Shown: positions 1-10,265 of the stretch, one piece after another
Layout: each line of letters opens with the position of its first letter
Numbering within the stretch: the first letter of the stretch is position 1
From: Reticulitermes speratus
Taxonomy: Eukaryota; Arthropoda; Insecta; Blattodea; Rhinotermitidae
Direction: 5' to 3'
Assembly: GCA_021186555.1 (NCBI GenBank)
Contig: JAJKFL010000005.1
Coordinates: forward strand, 41,845,635 to 41,909,634
Length of the DNA: 64,000 bases
The notes under the pieces: model-generated
The model's database searches: none
The model's input: the letters and a program-made list of their open reading frames with translations, nothing else
What the model was told of the DNA's origin: nothing
Position numbers and translations under genes: made by a program

Positions 1-1150
1 ATTTCAGGGGTACACAAATCCTGGCCACCAGATTGCCTGGGCTACTAATTCTTTTTGTGGCACCTAATATTTGTGTGTCACCAGCATGAAACCCGCTCTA
101 GGTCACTGTTCTGGCGCCTAGAATCCTGAAGTATCTTCTAGACTTTTGGGAAATGTGTGAGGTGCCGTATTACGAGTATTTGCGTATCGTGGTAGCATAG
201 GACGTCAGATGGCAAGTGTGACACTGAATCGGCCGATTATATATTTTTCTCAAATAAATCTTAAAGGGATAAGGCGGGAGAGTTTGGACTGGATTCAACT
301 GGCTTATTACAGTCTAGTAGTGAATTCGTATGATCACGATAGTGAATTTCGGGTACGATGAGGTGTGGGGATCTATTGTCCAGCAAGTAGCTGTCAGTTT
401 TAAGTAAGTCTGCCCCATGCAGTTACTTGCATCAACAGTCATGAACTCGAGCCTACTGACTGTCCAAAAAGTGTTCCATCGAATATCTCCACTATGAACT
501 AGTATCTCATGAAGACAGTAAATTGTATCTTTATGCGGTACTGTACTAAATAAAATGAACATGTCTAAGTGAGTTATGCACATTTTGTAACTAAAATTAC
601 TGTATTCTGGGGTGTAAAGCCGTGTAGTCTGATAGATACCAGCGTCTGGAAGGATTCCTTACCCAAGCCTTCGACACATAATATACGTGAAGATTTTAAT
701 TTTATTTTTTGTCTTTCTGTTGTAACTCTTTCTTCCTTGGTGGTGAAAAAAGCAGTCCCTGAGAGCAGTCTCTCCATCTTCATGACAGAATATCTGCTTC
801 GTTGAAGAAGGAGGCAACAGTTCTTCCTAAACGGTTTTCAGTGTACCATACTGCAGGGCGTCACATACCAGAGGACCAAATTCATAATACTTACCACTGT
901 GTCAGCCTGAAATCTGAATTTGCTACTAATCGGCTATCGCAGCAATAAATTTATATCTGCACTCGTATTAACTGAACGCCATAAGCAATGGGGGGGATAC
1001 AAAAGCAAATATAGGGCAGTAGTATTATATGTAATAATTTCTTTTTTGTGTTAAGAAGGCTTTAATGAACTTATATTAGTATCTATGTAAGCCCAGTTAT
1101 CCTGAATGCTTAGAAGTCATGGCCAAACTATATAACACCATGCAGTAAAA
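1..1150. other. Unassigned non-coding sequence
   Basis: No open frame here looks like a real protein; all are short and lack recognisable domains. There is no tRNA-like box, tandem array or clear terminal inverted repeat. A short stretch near 265-305 (gagagtttggactggattcaactggctt in sense) weakly recalls the DWI-LAQ segment of the RTE-like LINE seen elsewhere, but it is too short to call. Confidence 0.5.
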
Positions 1151-1174
1151 TCATTCTTCAGCTAGGTTCTGCAT

Positions 1175-1470
1175 TTTACGGACCCCGGAAGTTATTTACC
1201 ATGTCCACAAGAACCGCCACTGATCTCTATCCTGAGCGAGATGAGTCCCATTGACACCCTTCCATAATATTTCTTTTAAATCTATTTTAATATTACCCTC
1301 CCTCTGCACCTAGGCTTTCCGAGCTGTCTCTTTCCTTCAGATTTTGCCACAAAACCCCTGCAGGCATTTCTGCTATCTCCCGTACTACATTTATCCCATA
1401 CTTCTTGATTGATCACATTAATAATGTTTGACAATGAGTACAGATCATAAACTTCTCATTATGCAATCCG
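1175..1470 (-). mobile_element. RTE-like LINE, degenerate 3' fragment
   Basis: Read on the minus strand, this is a decayed copy of the C-terminal end of a non-LTR retrotransposon ORF. It has the same order of blocks as the better copy at 14885-15352: the 'asn-leu-tyr-ser' block, the K-P-x-G-R-P block and the D-W-I-x-L-A-Q block, then a 3' untranslated end. Frameshifts and stops abolish coding. The family call rests on shared text with other copies in this window and on recalled RTE-type C-termini. Confidence 0.6.
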
Positions 1471-1474
1471 TGTC

Positions 1475-2550
1475 TGGCATGCAAATATTTTCCCAGAAAT
1501 TTGTGTAGTTTCGTATGTTGTTGATGAAACCACGAACTTAGTTTACGGAGCAATGATATGTACATACAGAATACAATAACCTTCAAATGCAGTAGTAGAT
1601 CTGAAAAGTGTATCCTGCAAGAAATGTAGTCATTTTAGCCTCTCTACTTTTCATGCTGTCCGACATAAAAATGAAATAAGACACCTTCTGGATGTATTTT
1701 CTTTTACTGTATCCAATACTCCATGACAAATGGGAGTATAAAACTGCTGAAAATGATATTGCCAGGTTCGGGTTTATATAAATCACGCAAGAGAAACCAG
1801 AGTAGGTATAAACACAAGATCCCACCATGTCTTGAGATGTGTAGTTCTGTTTCTTGAGAAGTAACTGGCCATGGAGATCTGTCTGCCTGTCTACGTCAGT
1901 TTATGTATCAATATCTATATTTATGTTTCTCCGTCTGTGCGTCCAGCTATATCTCAGTCTCGGTATCTGCGTGTCTGCCTGCGTGCTAGATACGTTCCTT
2001 CTAATGCCTGGCCAGTACGTTACCGCCAAATTATCAAACCACAAAATCACTCACTTCTTTCATTTATTAACGTATAAAATACGTTTTTATCTTTTACTTT
2101 CATTTAACTTCGTAGCGTACATCTACAAGTGCACAACCAACGTATCTGTCTACCTGTTCTCTACTTACTTGCTTACAGTACGTATTTCTCTATATTTTTA
2201 TTTCCAGACAAATTTGAATAAATTTAAAAAGATTTGCAATATTCAGTACCATCATAATCAGACCTTTCACTGCCTCTTAAGGTCATTATGGCTTATGGAA
2301 CGTACTTTAAGACACGTTTCAAAAAATCGTTTTATTTTTGTCTCTGTTACTCGTTTCATGCCTAAGATATTCCACTTTCTTCTCCTAAATCGTAAGATGG
2401 GATCTAATTGATTACGAAATTCTGGAATGTGACGCCCTACAGGCTGTTATAATTTTCGCGACGTTTCGGAGGAACCGTTTATCTCAATTTTAATATTATC
2501 CTCCCATCTCTACTGGGACCTTAAGGCCACCGGACCTGTGACTTATCTTC
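1475..2550. other. Unassigned; pyrimidine-rich tract
   Basis: Bases 1870-2200 are rich in TCTG, TATC and GTCT words on the plus strand and probably descend from a decayed microsatellite. The low-complexity bias leaves a 185-codon frame (1854-2411) rich in S, L, Y, F and V, which I do not accept as a gene. The segment near 2440-2475 carries a 'cgacgtttcgga' word that may be a scrap of the hairpin motif found at other sites. Nothing else is recognisable. Confidence 0.5.
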
Positions 2551-2554
2551 CAGC

Positions 2555-3085
2555 AATTTTTATACGCGTTTGCAAAATTGCGTAAAGCGACTATTAGCTT
2601 TGTCATGTCTGTCCGTCTGTCTGTCCTTCCGTCCGCATGAAACAACTCGGCTCTCACTGGACAGATTTTCATGAAATTTCATATTTGAGGATTCATGGAA
2701 AATCTGTCGAGAAAATTCACGTCTGTTTAAAATCTGATAAGAATAACAGGTATTTGCATGAAGACCTATATACATTTCTATATCGCTGAATTCTTCTTAG
2801 AATGAGAAGTGTTTCACACAAACGTTGTAGAGAAAACCAAAACACAAATTTTATGTTCAATAACGTTTTCCGAAAATCGTGCTGTTTATGAGATAATGTG
2901 GAAAAATATTGTAGAGCCGGACAGGCCACAGATGACAATATAATACGGCGCATGCGCTTTGCGTGTTGGATAACTAAGGCTGCAGACACTCACTCAGAAT
3001 ATGTAATACTTATTGCTTTTCCACGGCAACAATGGTTACGCGAACGCGCCTCAATATTACTTTTTACGTACATTGCCTGTCTTGT
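2555..3085 (+). repeat. Dispersed ~0.5 kb repeat, copy 1
   Basis: This copy matches 5704-6215 in inverted orientation over essentially its whole length. Shared landmarks are the agcgactattag block, the tctgtctgtc run, the gcgcatgcgc-like core, and the ttgccgtgg/ccacggcaa block followed by ggttacgcga. Shorter diverged relatives lie at 17400-17645 and 42190-42400. No long frame is conserved, so it is probably a non-autonomous DNA element, but neither terminal inverted repeats nor a TSD could be fixed. Confidence 0.7.
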
Positions 3086-3505
3086 TTATTCTTGAATGGA
3101 GCCTTCATTTTCTTAAATTTCAGCAGCAGAATTTTGGCAGTACACGTTGATACACACCACGAACGTCTCCTTCCAAATCCTGACGTACTCACGTTTTGTT
3201 AGCATCGAGAGCATATTTTGTTCCTTTCAGTTGAAAGAGCTTCGTTATTTGACCTAAAATTCCATAATTTAACTTTTGCACATAATAGAGGGTCGTTAAA
3301 TTCTTCACGAGCAATGTTAATGGAAATGAATCCTATTACGTGATGTAATTTGTTCAGCGTATAGTAAGTTAGTGACGTCAATTCTATTTTTTTTTTCCAC
3401 CCATCGGTCTGTTCAGAACAATACTTCATTCTCATGTCTAAACACAGAACGCAGTGTTAGGACTTACGCATTAGCATTGCGTTTAGAACAAATTCATTAA
3501 TACAT

Positions 3506-3878
3506 TTTTTTCAATGCCTCGATAACCCCTTGGGGGCCTAGGCCGCCTCATTTTTCGAGGCTTCACGATCACACTTTAGACACAACACACTCGGTAGGAC
3601 TCCTTTGGACGAGTGACCAGCTCGTCGCAGAGACCTCTACCCGACAACACACAACACTCACAAGAGACAGACATCCATGCCCCCGGTGGTTTTTTTTTTT
3701 TTTTTTTTTTTTTTTGTTTAAATCCTTTCGTCCTTCATGTCACTTTACGTTCCATGCTACCGTCCTTACAACAAACACAACACAGACATCCATGCCCCCG
3801 GTGGGATTCGAACCCACGATCCTAGTAAGCGAGCGGCCGAAGACCCACGCCTTAGACAGCACGGCCACTGGGATCGGC
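3506..3878 (-). mobile_element. tRNA-derived SINE family A, split by a later insertion
   Basis: On the minus strand the element starts with a tRNA-like head (box A near gcggtctaaggcg, box B near gggttcgaatccc). A conserved body follows (gtgttgtgtgttgtc, gtagaggtctctgcg) and then an A-rich end. A near-perfect 14-bp TSD flanks it (3492-3505 and 3879-3892, one mismatch). The SINE is interrupted at 3690-3781 by a smaller retroposon. The RNA polymerase III promoter role is expected from the family; its activity is unknown. Confidence 0.88.
3690..3781 (-). mobile_element. Minute poly(A) retroposon nested in a SINE
   Basis: A run of 26 T, then about 65 bp unrelated to the SINE, sits inside SINE family A. 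The 23 bp just before it (3667-3689) are repeated exactly just after it (3782-3804), so this is a target-primed insertion with a long TSD. Read on the minus strand it is a short RNA-derived body ending in poly(A). I do not recognise the body; it could be a 5'-truncated transcript, a small RNA or a truncated LINE. Confidence 0.85.
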
Positions 3879-3892
3879 ATTTATTAATACAT

Positions 3893-4720
3893 GCCGTGGC
3901 CAAATTAACGTTGTCCATTAATTTTGTAGAAGAGGAACGCATGTCCTGGCATAGTGCACAATGTTGCGTGTGTAGTGTCTGAGTTAGGGGTGTCTCTAGC
4001 GCAAGGGTTAGTGGTAGTGGTGATGGTGGTGGTGGCCAATTAGCATTAGCTAACATTTCCCTTAGGAGAGAAGGGAGACCTCTCCCGAACAGAACAGTGG
4101 GGGTCTACGACAAAGTTGGGGGAGGTGAAGATAGGGTTGTAGGTAAACAAAGGCGACGTATTCCCACCACAAGACTTCTATCCCCTTTCTTCTGCTTGTT
4201 TTGGTTGCTACTAGGCTGATGCACCAAATTAGAGAAGAAGCAGGCAAGACATGCAGTCCTGTATGTTCCTCATACGTTTATATAAAATGGGAATAGTTGA
4301 TGTTTGTAATTAGAATCGGAAGGTGTTAAATTAATCAGCTTCATAGATCGGATTTATTCTTGCAAATTTTGTGGTCTTTCATCTCATTAAAATTGTACCC
4401 GACTGTTATGTAACTTCATTGCCTTTTTCACAAGAACACTTAACTGTATCTTGGTCTGCGTGAAACGCATCCAATTTCGAACCATTACACATTATTTTAT
4501 TAAATCGTAGTCATAATCCCTTCCGTGACTAGGTCTTGCAAGTGGTCTCCTTCCTTCAGTTTCTCCGAATAAAATTCGGTATGTATTTCTCATCTATAAT
4601 ATAAATATTTCGCTTGTTTATTTTGAATGCAATGAGACTCTTTTGTTTTAAGGTTTCCTCTGTTCAGGTACAACGCTCATAATGGGAGACATGACAGCAT
4701 TGTGTACTCATAAAACGAAA
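3893..4720. other. Unassigned non-coding sequence
   Basis: A short (GGTGGT)-rich stretch near 4010-4035 and AT-rich sequence follow the SINE. No exon, tRNA-like box or inverted repeat was found. Confidence 0.45.
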
Positions 4721-4723
4721 ATT

Positions 4724-4950
4724 GCCGATCCCGGTGGTAGCCCGGTCTAAGGCGTGGGTCTGCGGTCTCTCGCTGGCTGGGACTGTGGGTCCGAATCCCG
4801 CCGGGATTCTTGTGAGTGTTGATTGTTGTGTGTTGTCAGGTAGAGGTCTCTGCGTCTGACCGATCCCTCGTCCAGAGGAATTGTACCGAGCGTGTGTGTG
4901 TTTGTGTGTGTGCGTGTGTGTGTCCTTGAGTGTGATCAGGTGCAACAATA
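4724..4950 (+). mobile_element. tRNA-derived SINE family A
   Basis: It has the same head (ggtctaaggcgtgggtctg), box B (gtccgaatcccgcc) and body (gtcaggtagaggtctctgcg) as the other family A copies. It lacks the 'catggatgtctgtc' block between box B and the body, has an expanded GT-rich stretch at 4888-4922 and ends in 'gtgatcaggtgcaac' rather than the usual 3' end. The copy at 8537-8745 shares this ending, so the two represent a subfamily. No clear TSD. Confidence 0.85.
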
Positions 4951-5084
4951 ACCCTTTATGCCTACAAGAGTAGGTAGAACTGGCCAGACTAAGAAAAAAA
5001 GAAACAAACCTGCGTAGTCCTGCTACACTGTTAGTATGTCGCCTGTCCTGTATATTTCATCTAGTGTTACTTAATTTTAATGGG

Positions 5085-5225
5085 AACGGGGGATTATTTC
5101 CTGGAGGGTGATGAAGGTGACCATTCACCTGTGTATTTACTGCCGAGATGAAGACATGGAGGTATACCTCCAGTTCTCCATGCGTCATTTTGTGGTGGTT
5201 AATTGAGCACAAGGGCAGTTTCATT
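5085..5225 (+). mobile_element. SINE family B, 3' fragment
   Basis: The block gccgagatgaagacatgg, then aggtatacctcca, then ggttaattgagcac matches the 3' half of family B copies, in particular the tail of the copy at 9846-10112 (gcttaattaagcac). The tRNA-like head is missing, so this is a fragment. Confidence 0.6.
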
Positions 5226-5459
5226 TAACTGTTATCTAGTATAATTAGTGTAATTAAATAAGAAATAAATACAGTTTGTTGGGAAGGTCGTGTAGATGGC
5301 AAGGGGGAACTGGTAAATCCATACAAAATCTCAGCAGGAATAAACTCAGAACAAAATAACCTAGGAGAGTTAATACGAGAATATTACTAAATGAATCCTA
5401 TTGAAGTAGGGTAAGTGTGTGAAAAGAATTCAAGTGGAAGTTCAAGTCTTACTGGATGT

Positions 5460-5530
5460 TACGCCTTGTAGATTTGTAAATAATTACGGACGTTTCGAAA
5501 GATTGTGGTGCCTTCATCTTCAGGATCAGA
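5460..5530 (-). repeat. Hairpin motif repeat (hammerhead-like core)
   Basis: On the minus strand CTGAAGA (5517-5523) is followed by a variable stem-loop and GAAAC (5492-5496). The surrounding 60 bp (taaataattacgg, cgtttcgaa, cttcatcttca) match 8785-8845 closely, so both are copies of one dispersed repeat. Confidence 0.6.
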
Positions 5531-5703
5531 CAGTTTAAGGAAAATTTGGCAGAATTCAGATCGTTCAAGATAGGAGCCATTGATGAGCTTTTGTGAACAG
5601 TGTCACGAAACTTCGCATGCCATAAGCAGGGAGTCTCTGGAAAGGCTGAGTGACTATCAGCTTCCAAGTGACGCTGTGCACCTTGTAGTGTGTTTGAATA
5701 TGA

Positions 5704-6215
5704 TACGAGGCAATGTGCGCATAACGCAATATTGAGTCGCGCTCGCGTAACCATTGTTGCCGTGGAAAAACAATAAGTATTACATATTATGAGTGTGTGT
5801 TTGTAGCCTTAGTTATCCAGCATGCAGTGCGCATGCGCCACATTATATTGTCAAGTGTGGCTCTACAATATTTGTCCACCTTATCTCATAAACTGAACAA
5901 TTTTCAGAATAAGTTACTGAACTAAAAATGAGTGTTTTGATTTTATCTTCAACTTTTGTCTGAAACATTTCTCCTCTAAGAAGAATTCAGCGAGATATTA
6001 TCATAAATGTAAGTTGGTATTCATGTAAAGTACCCGTTATTTTTGTCAGATTTTAATGAAACTTAAATTTTCTCGGCAGATTTTCAAAAAATCCTCAAAT
6101 ATCAACGTATGAAAATCCGTCTAGTGGGAGCCGAGTTGTTCCGTGCGAACTGACGGATAGACAGACAGGCATGAAACTAATAGTCGCTTTTCGCAATTCT
6201 GCTAACGCGCCTAAA
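5704..6215 (-). repeat. Dispersed ~0.5 kb repeat, copy 2 (inverted)
   Basis: Inverted relative to the copy at 2555-3085, with many substitutions and small indels but the same landmarks: cgcgtaaccattgttgccgt, gcgcatgcgc, atttttgtcagattttaa, and the gacggatagacagacagg run. The pair forms a 2.6-kb-spaced inverted repeat. No coding capacity seen. Confidence 0.7.
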
Positions 6216-6219
6216 ATAG

Positions 6220-7060
6220 TCCCACTGTTTGACGCTGTGCAAGCAATGGAGTTTAAAAGTAATTAAATAAACCATTCCCATCTAGGTGATGTGTGTCATT
6301 TCGTGATCTGACTTTTGATTAAATCCCCATACCCACATTTAACTGCAACCATCGCAACTTACATTTGTTTCAAGACAGAGTACTCTGTGTTGCGGCTTTG
6401 GGGCATGTCTTGTGTACTTTCGTCATTGAAATTGACTTTACACCGTTTACATTCTGCCTGTCTGCCAGTGGCGCCCTTTCTCAGCCACGTTTTGTCTTGA
6501 CAAGTGTCTGTCCCCGTGTCTCCGTGCAAGAGTGGCTGCAGCGACACACGGCCTTTGCTGGAACATTAAACGCGTCGGAGATTTAAATGAGCATATTCAG
6601 TTCTAGGCATGCTACTACACGTTAAACGAAGCATGTCGTCATATCCTTAAATTAATTTCTTATATTGTGCGACAGAAATTAAAAATAAATGAATATTTTG
6701 GATAAAAATTTAGGTTGATTGTTGATTATTGTGTTCAGAAGGACTAATTCAACAAAATTAAGCAAAACTGACATATCAAGCATATGTTTTCTATGTACCA
6801 AAATGTTTGAAATAAAATCAATAACAGAAGTATGAAATCACCCAAGAACCGAGATTCCGACGGGCGGTCTCTGATGTGTTAGCAATTGAAATTAAGGCAT
6901 CATAATGGCCTGCGTCAGATTCTGTCGCTGTATAAACTGAATTTTTTACTGTATTGTTAGATATATAAGATGTCTAATGTTAGAACCATTTTTCCTGCAA
7001 AAAGAGTTAAAAATCGCTGTAAGAATAACTTTTGTTCTTTTGCTTTGTTAATCAATTACC
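6220..7060. other. Unassigned non-coding sequence
   Basis: AT-rich sequence. Two frames (6315-6500 and 6365-6586) have no recognisable domain and overlap in different frames. Nothing else supported. Confidence 0.45.
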
Positions 7061-7067
7061 ATACATA

Positions 7068-7148
7068 TACAGGATGGCGCAAAAGCTCTAGACACTCGAT
7101 GTTAACATTGATGCCTATAGTGTCAGGCGACTTTTGCGCCACTCTATA
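7068..7148. mobile_element. 81-bp Tc1/mariner-type miniature element
   Basis: The ends are inverted repeats: tacaggatggcgcaaaag at the left against the complement of cttttgcgccactctata at the right, about 15 of 18 matching. Both ends abut TA, as expected of TA-target DNA transposons. Only about 45 bp lies between the arms. There is no coding capacity, so any mobilisation would have been in trans. Confidence 0.75.
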
Positions 7149-7550
7149 TATCTTCATTGTTTAAAATATATGGCCCACCTCCGTTTTTAGCCATATTTGT
7201 AGTGTCTGTTTCTAGGATACGACCATTTACATTCGCCGCCATTTGTACATTCTGTCACTGTTTTTGGCTTAGGCCTGAACTGTAAGAATAACTCCCCATC
7301 CATTATAATATCAGTACCGTAATATGCTTATATATTTCACCTTTATATTCCTGTAATAGACAGTAAACAATATGTGCCACAAGTCATGTGAATGAATTAC
7401 GAGTGTAACATGAAATTCTGATCCATTTTCAAAAGGACGACCATGAACACGGAAAACCCTGCCCAGTCTAGTCATGCAAGTTGCATGAAACATTTCACGC
7501 GTTTTAACTGAGCTACCGCGGCACATGTAATATTGTAACTTGTAGTAATT

Positions 7551-7882
7551 TAGTGGGTCCCTGTCACCACGGCATGGCGCGTCCTCGGGTTGCGGATGGA
7601 GGAACGGCCTCCGAATATGGAGGGTAGCTGCGAATATGCAGTCGCGGACAGCCGATAAGGGGTGGTCCTCCAGCTTGGGGGTTGGGCGAGGTGCTAACAA
7701 CTCCTCACCGTAAAAAATTACCATGTTACGAAACACTATACAGAGGGATAGGGACAGGTGGCGGGCTCTTGTGAGTGCGGTAATGAACCTTCGGGTTCCA
7801 TAAAACGCGGGGAATTTCTTGACTAGCTGAGGACCTGTTAGCTTTTCAGGAACTACTCTGCTCCATGGAGTTAGTTAGTTAG
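7551..7882 (+). mobile_element. RTE-derived composite element, copy 1 (5' region joined to 3' end)
   Basis: Bases 7551-7738 (tagtgggtccctgtcacc to gaaacactatacagag) match 43482-43676. They resemble the 5' untranslated region of RTE-type elements as I recall it. The element then switches directly to the LINE 3' end seen at 15200-15350 (gggacaggtggcgggctc, ccttcgggttccataaaa, gactagctgagg) and closes with a GTTA repeat. The whole endonuclease and reverse transcriptase region is absent. A 141-codon minus frame overlaps it but is a shadow. The TSD is not clear here. Confidence 0.75.
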
Positions 7883-7924
7883 TAGTAAACCCAATTTGTA
7901 ACACTTGGAAGAAAATGTTATCCT

Positions 7925-8060
7925 GACAGGTTCTGGGTCCATCCAGCCTCCTATACAACTGACACTTGATTGTCTTGTCATGGGATTATAGCGGACGGAT
8001 CATGATGCTGACCACTCACTTCTAAGTAGTGCCAGATTACGCCACGTCCCCTGCTCGGTT
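7925..8060 (+). mobile_element. SINE family B fragment
   Basis: The central family B blocks are present in order: ggtccatccagcctcctata, a degraded gcggacgg block and gctgaccactcac. Head and tail are unrecognisable. Confidence 0.5.
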
Positions 8061-8354
8061 CCGCTTCGGTGCTTAGGTAGCGGTACTGTGGTCTAATGCA
8101 CTATCCGGTAAATATCAACATAGAAATGATATTACCTTTGAGGACTACTACGGGGAATGATGAAGCTGAACTTCCTGGACCATGACATCATCTTAAGTTG
8201 ATTTCATCTTTGCTGTCTCATGAGATGTTTTAAATCTCTAGGGCTTCTGGGACCGCTATAATGTGATGCGTGTAATAAAATGGAAAGAAAGGAGTTTGAA
8301 GGTGAAAGAGATGGGAAGAGCAAAGGAAGGCTTGAAGATATAGATGGCATCATC

Positions 8355-8357
<3 letters not shown>

Positions 8358-8391
<34 letters not shown>
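8358..8391. repeat. (TA)17 microsatellite
   Basis: Seventeen uninterrupted TA units between ctt and gccg. Confidence 0.97.
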
Positions 8392-8392
<1 letters not shown>

Positions 8393-8536
8393 CCGTTGCT
8401 TTCTCGCAAATTAATATTTTTTTTGCGAGATTGAGGTTCTCACAGCGGTGTTGTTGAAGATTAAAATCTTTCTTTCTTTCTTTCCTTCTTATTCTGGCCT
8501 CTTCCACCTACTCCTTGTAGGTGTAGAATGTTATTT

Positions 8537-8745
8537 TTGCACCTGATCACACTCAATGACACACACATACTCGGTAAAACTCCTCTGGACGAGGGATCGG
8601 CCCGTCGCAGAGACCTCTACATGACAACACACAACATTCACAAGAGAGAGGCAGCCATGCCTCCGGCGAGGTTCGAACCCACAACCCCAACAAGCGAGCG
8701 GCCGCAGACCTAAGCCTTAGACCGCGCGGTCATTGGGATAGGCAA
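8537..8745 (-). mobile_element. tRNA-derived SINE family A
   Basis: On the minus strand: head with gcgcggtctaaggc, box B ggttcgaacctcgcc, body with gtagaggtctctgcg and ggacgagggatcgg complement, ending in gtgatcaggtgcaa. The last block matches the 3' end of the copy at 4724-4950 and differs from the other family A copies. Confidence 0.87.
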
Positions 8746-8784
8746 TATTAAAGTCATCTGGAATAATATCCCGTTTCGACGGGT

Positions 8785-8845
8785 AAATAATTACCCACGT
8801 TTCGAAGGATTGTTGCTCATTCATCTTCACGGACAAGCAGTCGAA
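8785..8845 (-). repeat. Hairpin motif repeat (hammerhead-like core)
   Basis: A second copy of the repeat at 5460-5530. The minus strand reads GTGAAGA (8824-8830), a weak stem-loop and GAAAC (8799-8803). The flanking taaataattacc block is shared. Confidence 0.55.
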
Positions 8846-9500
8846 GGGCGTCTTGACCTTCTTTCCGATAAGTACTGATTTATTTAGTTGTGGAGTTATT
8901 TAGTAAGGCTGATAATTTCTTTATTTATGTGATTAATAGTGACGTAGTCGATTATAGTCTTTGTATCGGATGGATTGTAATTCTCTTTGGCATCTATCGG
9001 GATTTTTAAAAGTCTGAATATATGTGAGGACTGATAACATATTTCGGAAACATTGGGCCGATTTTATAAGCTCCCAACAGTGAAAATGGTATATTTTCCA
9101 ATCCGCATTTTTTTTTTTCGCTTCATACCTGGACGGGTTTTGTGCACAAGTGTTCTCGCCACGAAGAAATAACAGAGTAAGTTCCGAGAAACCCTGCTAC
9201 TCTTTGCTTCGAAACCTCAAAACGCACAAACTAATTTATACAAGACTATAATTTTGCCTGTTTTTCGTATCGTTGTGAAGTTTAGTCCCTCACCTTAAAG
9301 AAGGGTCTAAGGATAGATGTGGTACCAGAACCAACAAATTCACGTAAGTGTATGGAAGTTTATTATACACACCCTATACCTCCTACATGTTTCTGCCACT
9401 CAGGTGGCCATCTTCAATGAGTTGCATTACAAAGGATACACTTATGTACATTTGTTGGTTTTTATATATCTAACTGCTGAATGCACGGTTATGGATAATG
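8846..9500. other. Unassigned; contains one hairpin motif
   Basis: On the minus strand at 9389-9417, TTGAAGA is followed by a GCCAC/GTGGC stem with a CTGA loop and then GAAAC, another copy of the dispersed hairpin motif. The remainder shows no gene or repeat I can name. Confidence 0.5.
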
Positions 9501-9504
9501 TAAA

Positions 9505-9840
9505 AAAGGGCATAAGGACGTTTGAAAATAGGGTGTTGGTGGGAGGAGAGTAGATTGAAGATGGGAGAAGCGACATGAGTCTGGAGGAAATTGCATACTG
9601 AGGAGATGCACAATTTGTACTCCTCGCCAAGTGTTATCAGAATTTTCAAATCAAGGAGAATGGAATGGGCAGGTTATGTAGCATGCTTGGGAGGGAAGAG
9701 AAAGGCATATAAAACTGCAGTTGGAAAACTTGAAGAAACAAACTACTTGGAAGTCCTAGATGCAGATAGAAACAAACATATGGTCTTCAGGATCTTAAAA
9801 CCCTAGGGAAAACTAGATTGATGTCACTGGGCTAAGAATA
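9505..9840 (+). pseudogene. RTE-like LINE, ORF2 C-terminal remnant
   Basis: One frame reads E-x-x-x-L-Y-S-S-P-S-V-I-R, then K-S-R-R-M-E-W-A-G-Y-V-A, then K-R-K-A-Y-K-T-A-V-G-K (about 9590-9740). These are the characteristic blocks between the reverse transcriptase domain and the C-terminus of RTE-type ORFs. The downstream GRPRRRW-like block is frameshifted (tagatgcagatag). The upstream reverse transcriptase catalytic part is absent, so this is a 5'-truncated and decayed copy with no activity expected. Confidence 0.75.
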
Positions 9841-9845
9841 AGCAG

Positions 9846-10112
9846 CTGGGATAGCGTAGTCGATATAGTAACTAGGCTACGGACTGCCGACCAAGGCACC
9901 GTGGTTCGATTGCCAGCAGCGGCAAGAAATTCGTCTTTTCTGTACAAAGTCCAGACACGCCCTAGGGCCCACGCTGCCTCCAATTCCATGGGAACCAGCT
10001 TCTATTTCTCAGGGGTACAGTGGCCGGGGCGTGGAGCTAATCACTCACTTCCGTCTCATGCCGAAGTTAGAAGCCATGAGCCTTCATGGCGTGGTGCTTA
10101 ATTAAGCACAGG
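9846..10112 (+). mobile_element. SINE family B
   Basis: tRNA-like head (gggatagcgtagtcgatata; box B gtggttcgattgcc), the gcccacgctgcctcc block, cagtggccggggcgtggagc and the tail gcttaattaagcac. The tail differs from copies such as 60918-61205, which end in gaactttacctt, so the family has at least two 3' ends. Confidence 0.8.
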
Positions 10113-10129
10113 CACAACTTTACCTCCCA

Positions 10130-10265
10130 CGGACCAATGGCCGGCGCCTGTGAACACTGTAATAGAACGTCGAGTTTAATAAGATGTGACATAAACTTAT
10201 TTCTTGACCAGCTGAGGGATTATTGGCTTCTCGACAAGGAATCTGCTCGATTGAGTTAGTTACCT
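10130..10265 (+). mobile_element. RTE-like LINE, 3' end fragment
   Basis: Degenerate 3' terminus: 'gcgcctgtgaacactgtaat', then ttatttcttgaccagctgag, then tctgctcgattgagttagtt. It follows a SINE B copy directly. Confidence 0.6.

Noticed and set aside
1854-2411. 185-codon forward frame
   Set aside because: It runs through a low-complexity TCTG/TATC-rich tract, overlaps another open frame and has no recognisable domain.
3766-4056. Functional tRNA genes at the SINE heads
   Set aside because: The tRNA-like heads have box A and B but no convincing cloverleaf acceptor and are followed by SINE bodies in every case checked.
7311-7736. 141-codon minus frame starting [14 protein letters not shown]
   Set aside because: It is antisense to the RTE-derived composite; the same start recurs at 43447-43668 because the repeat recurs, not because of a gene.
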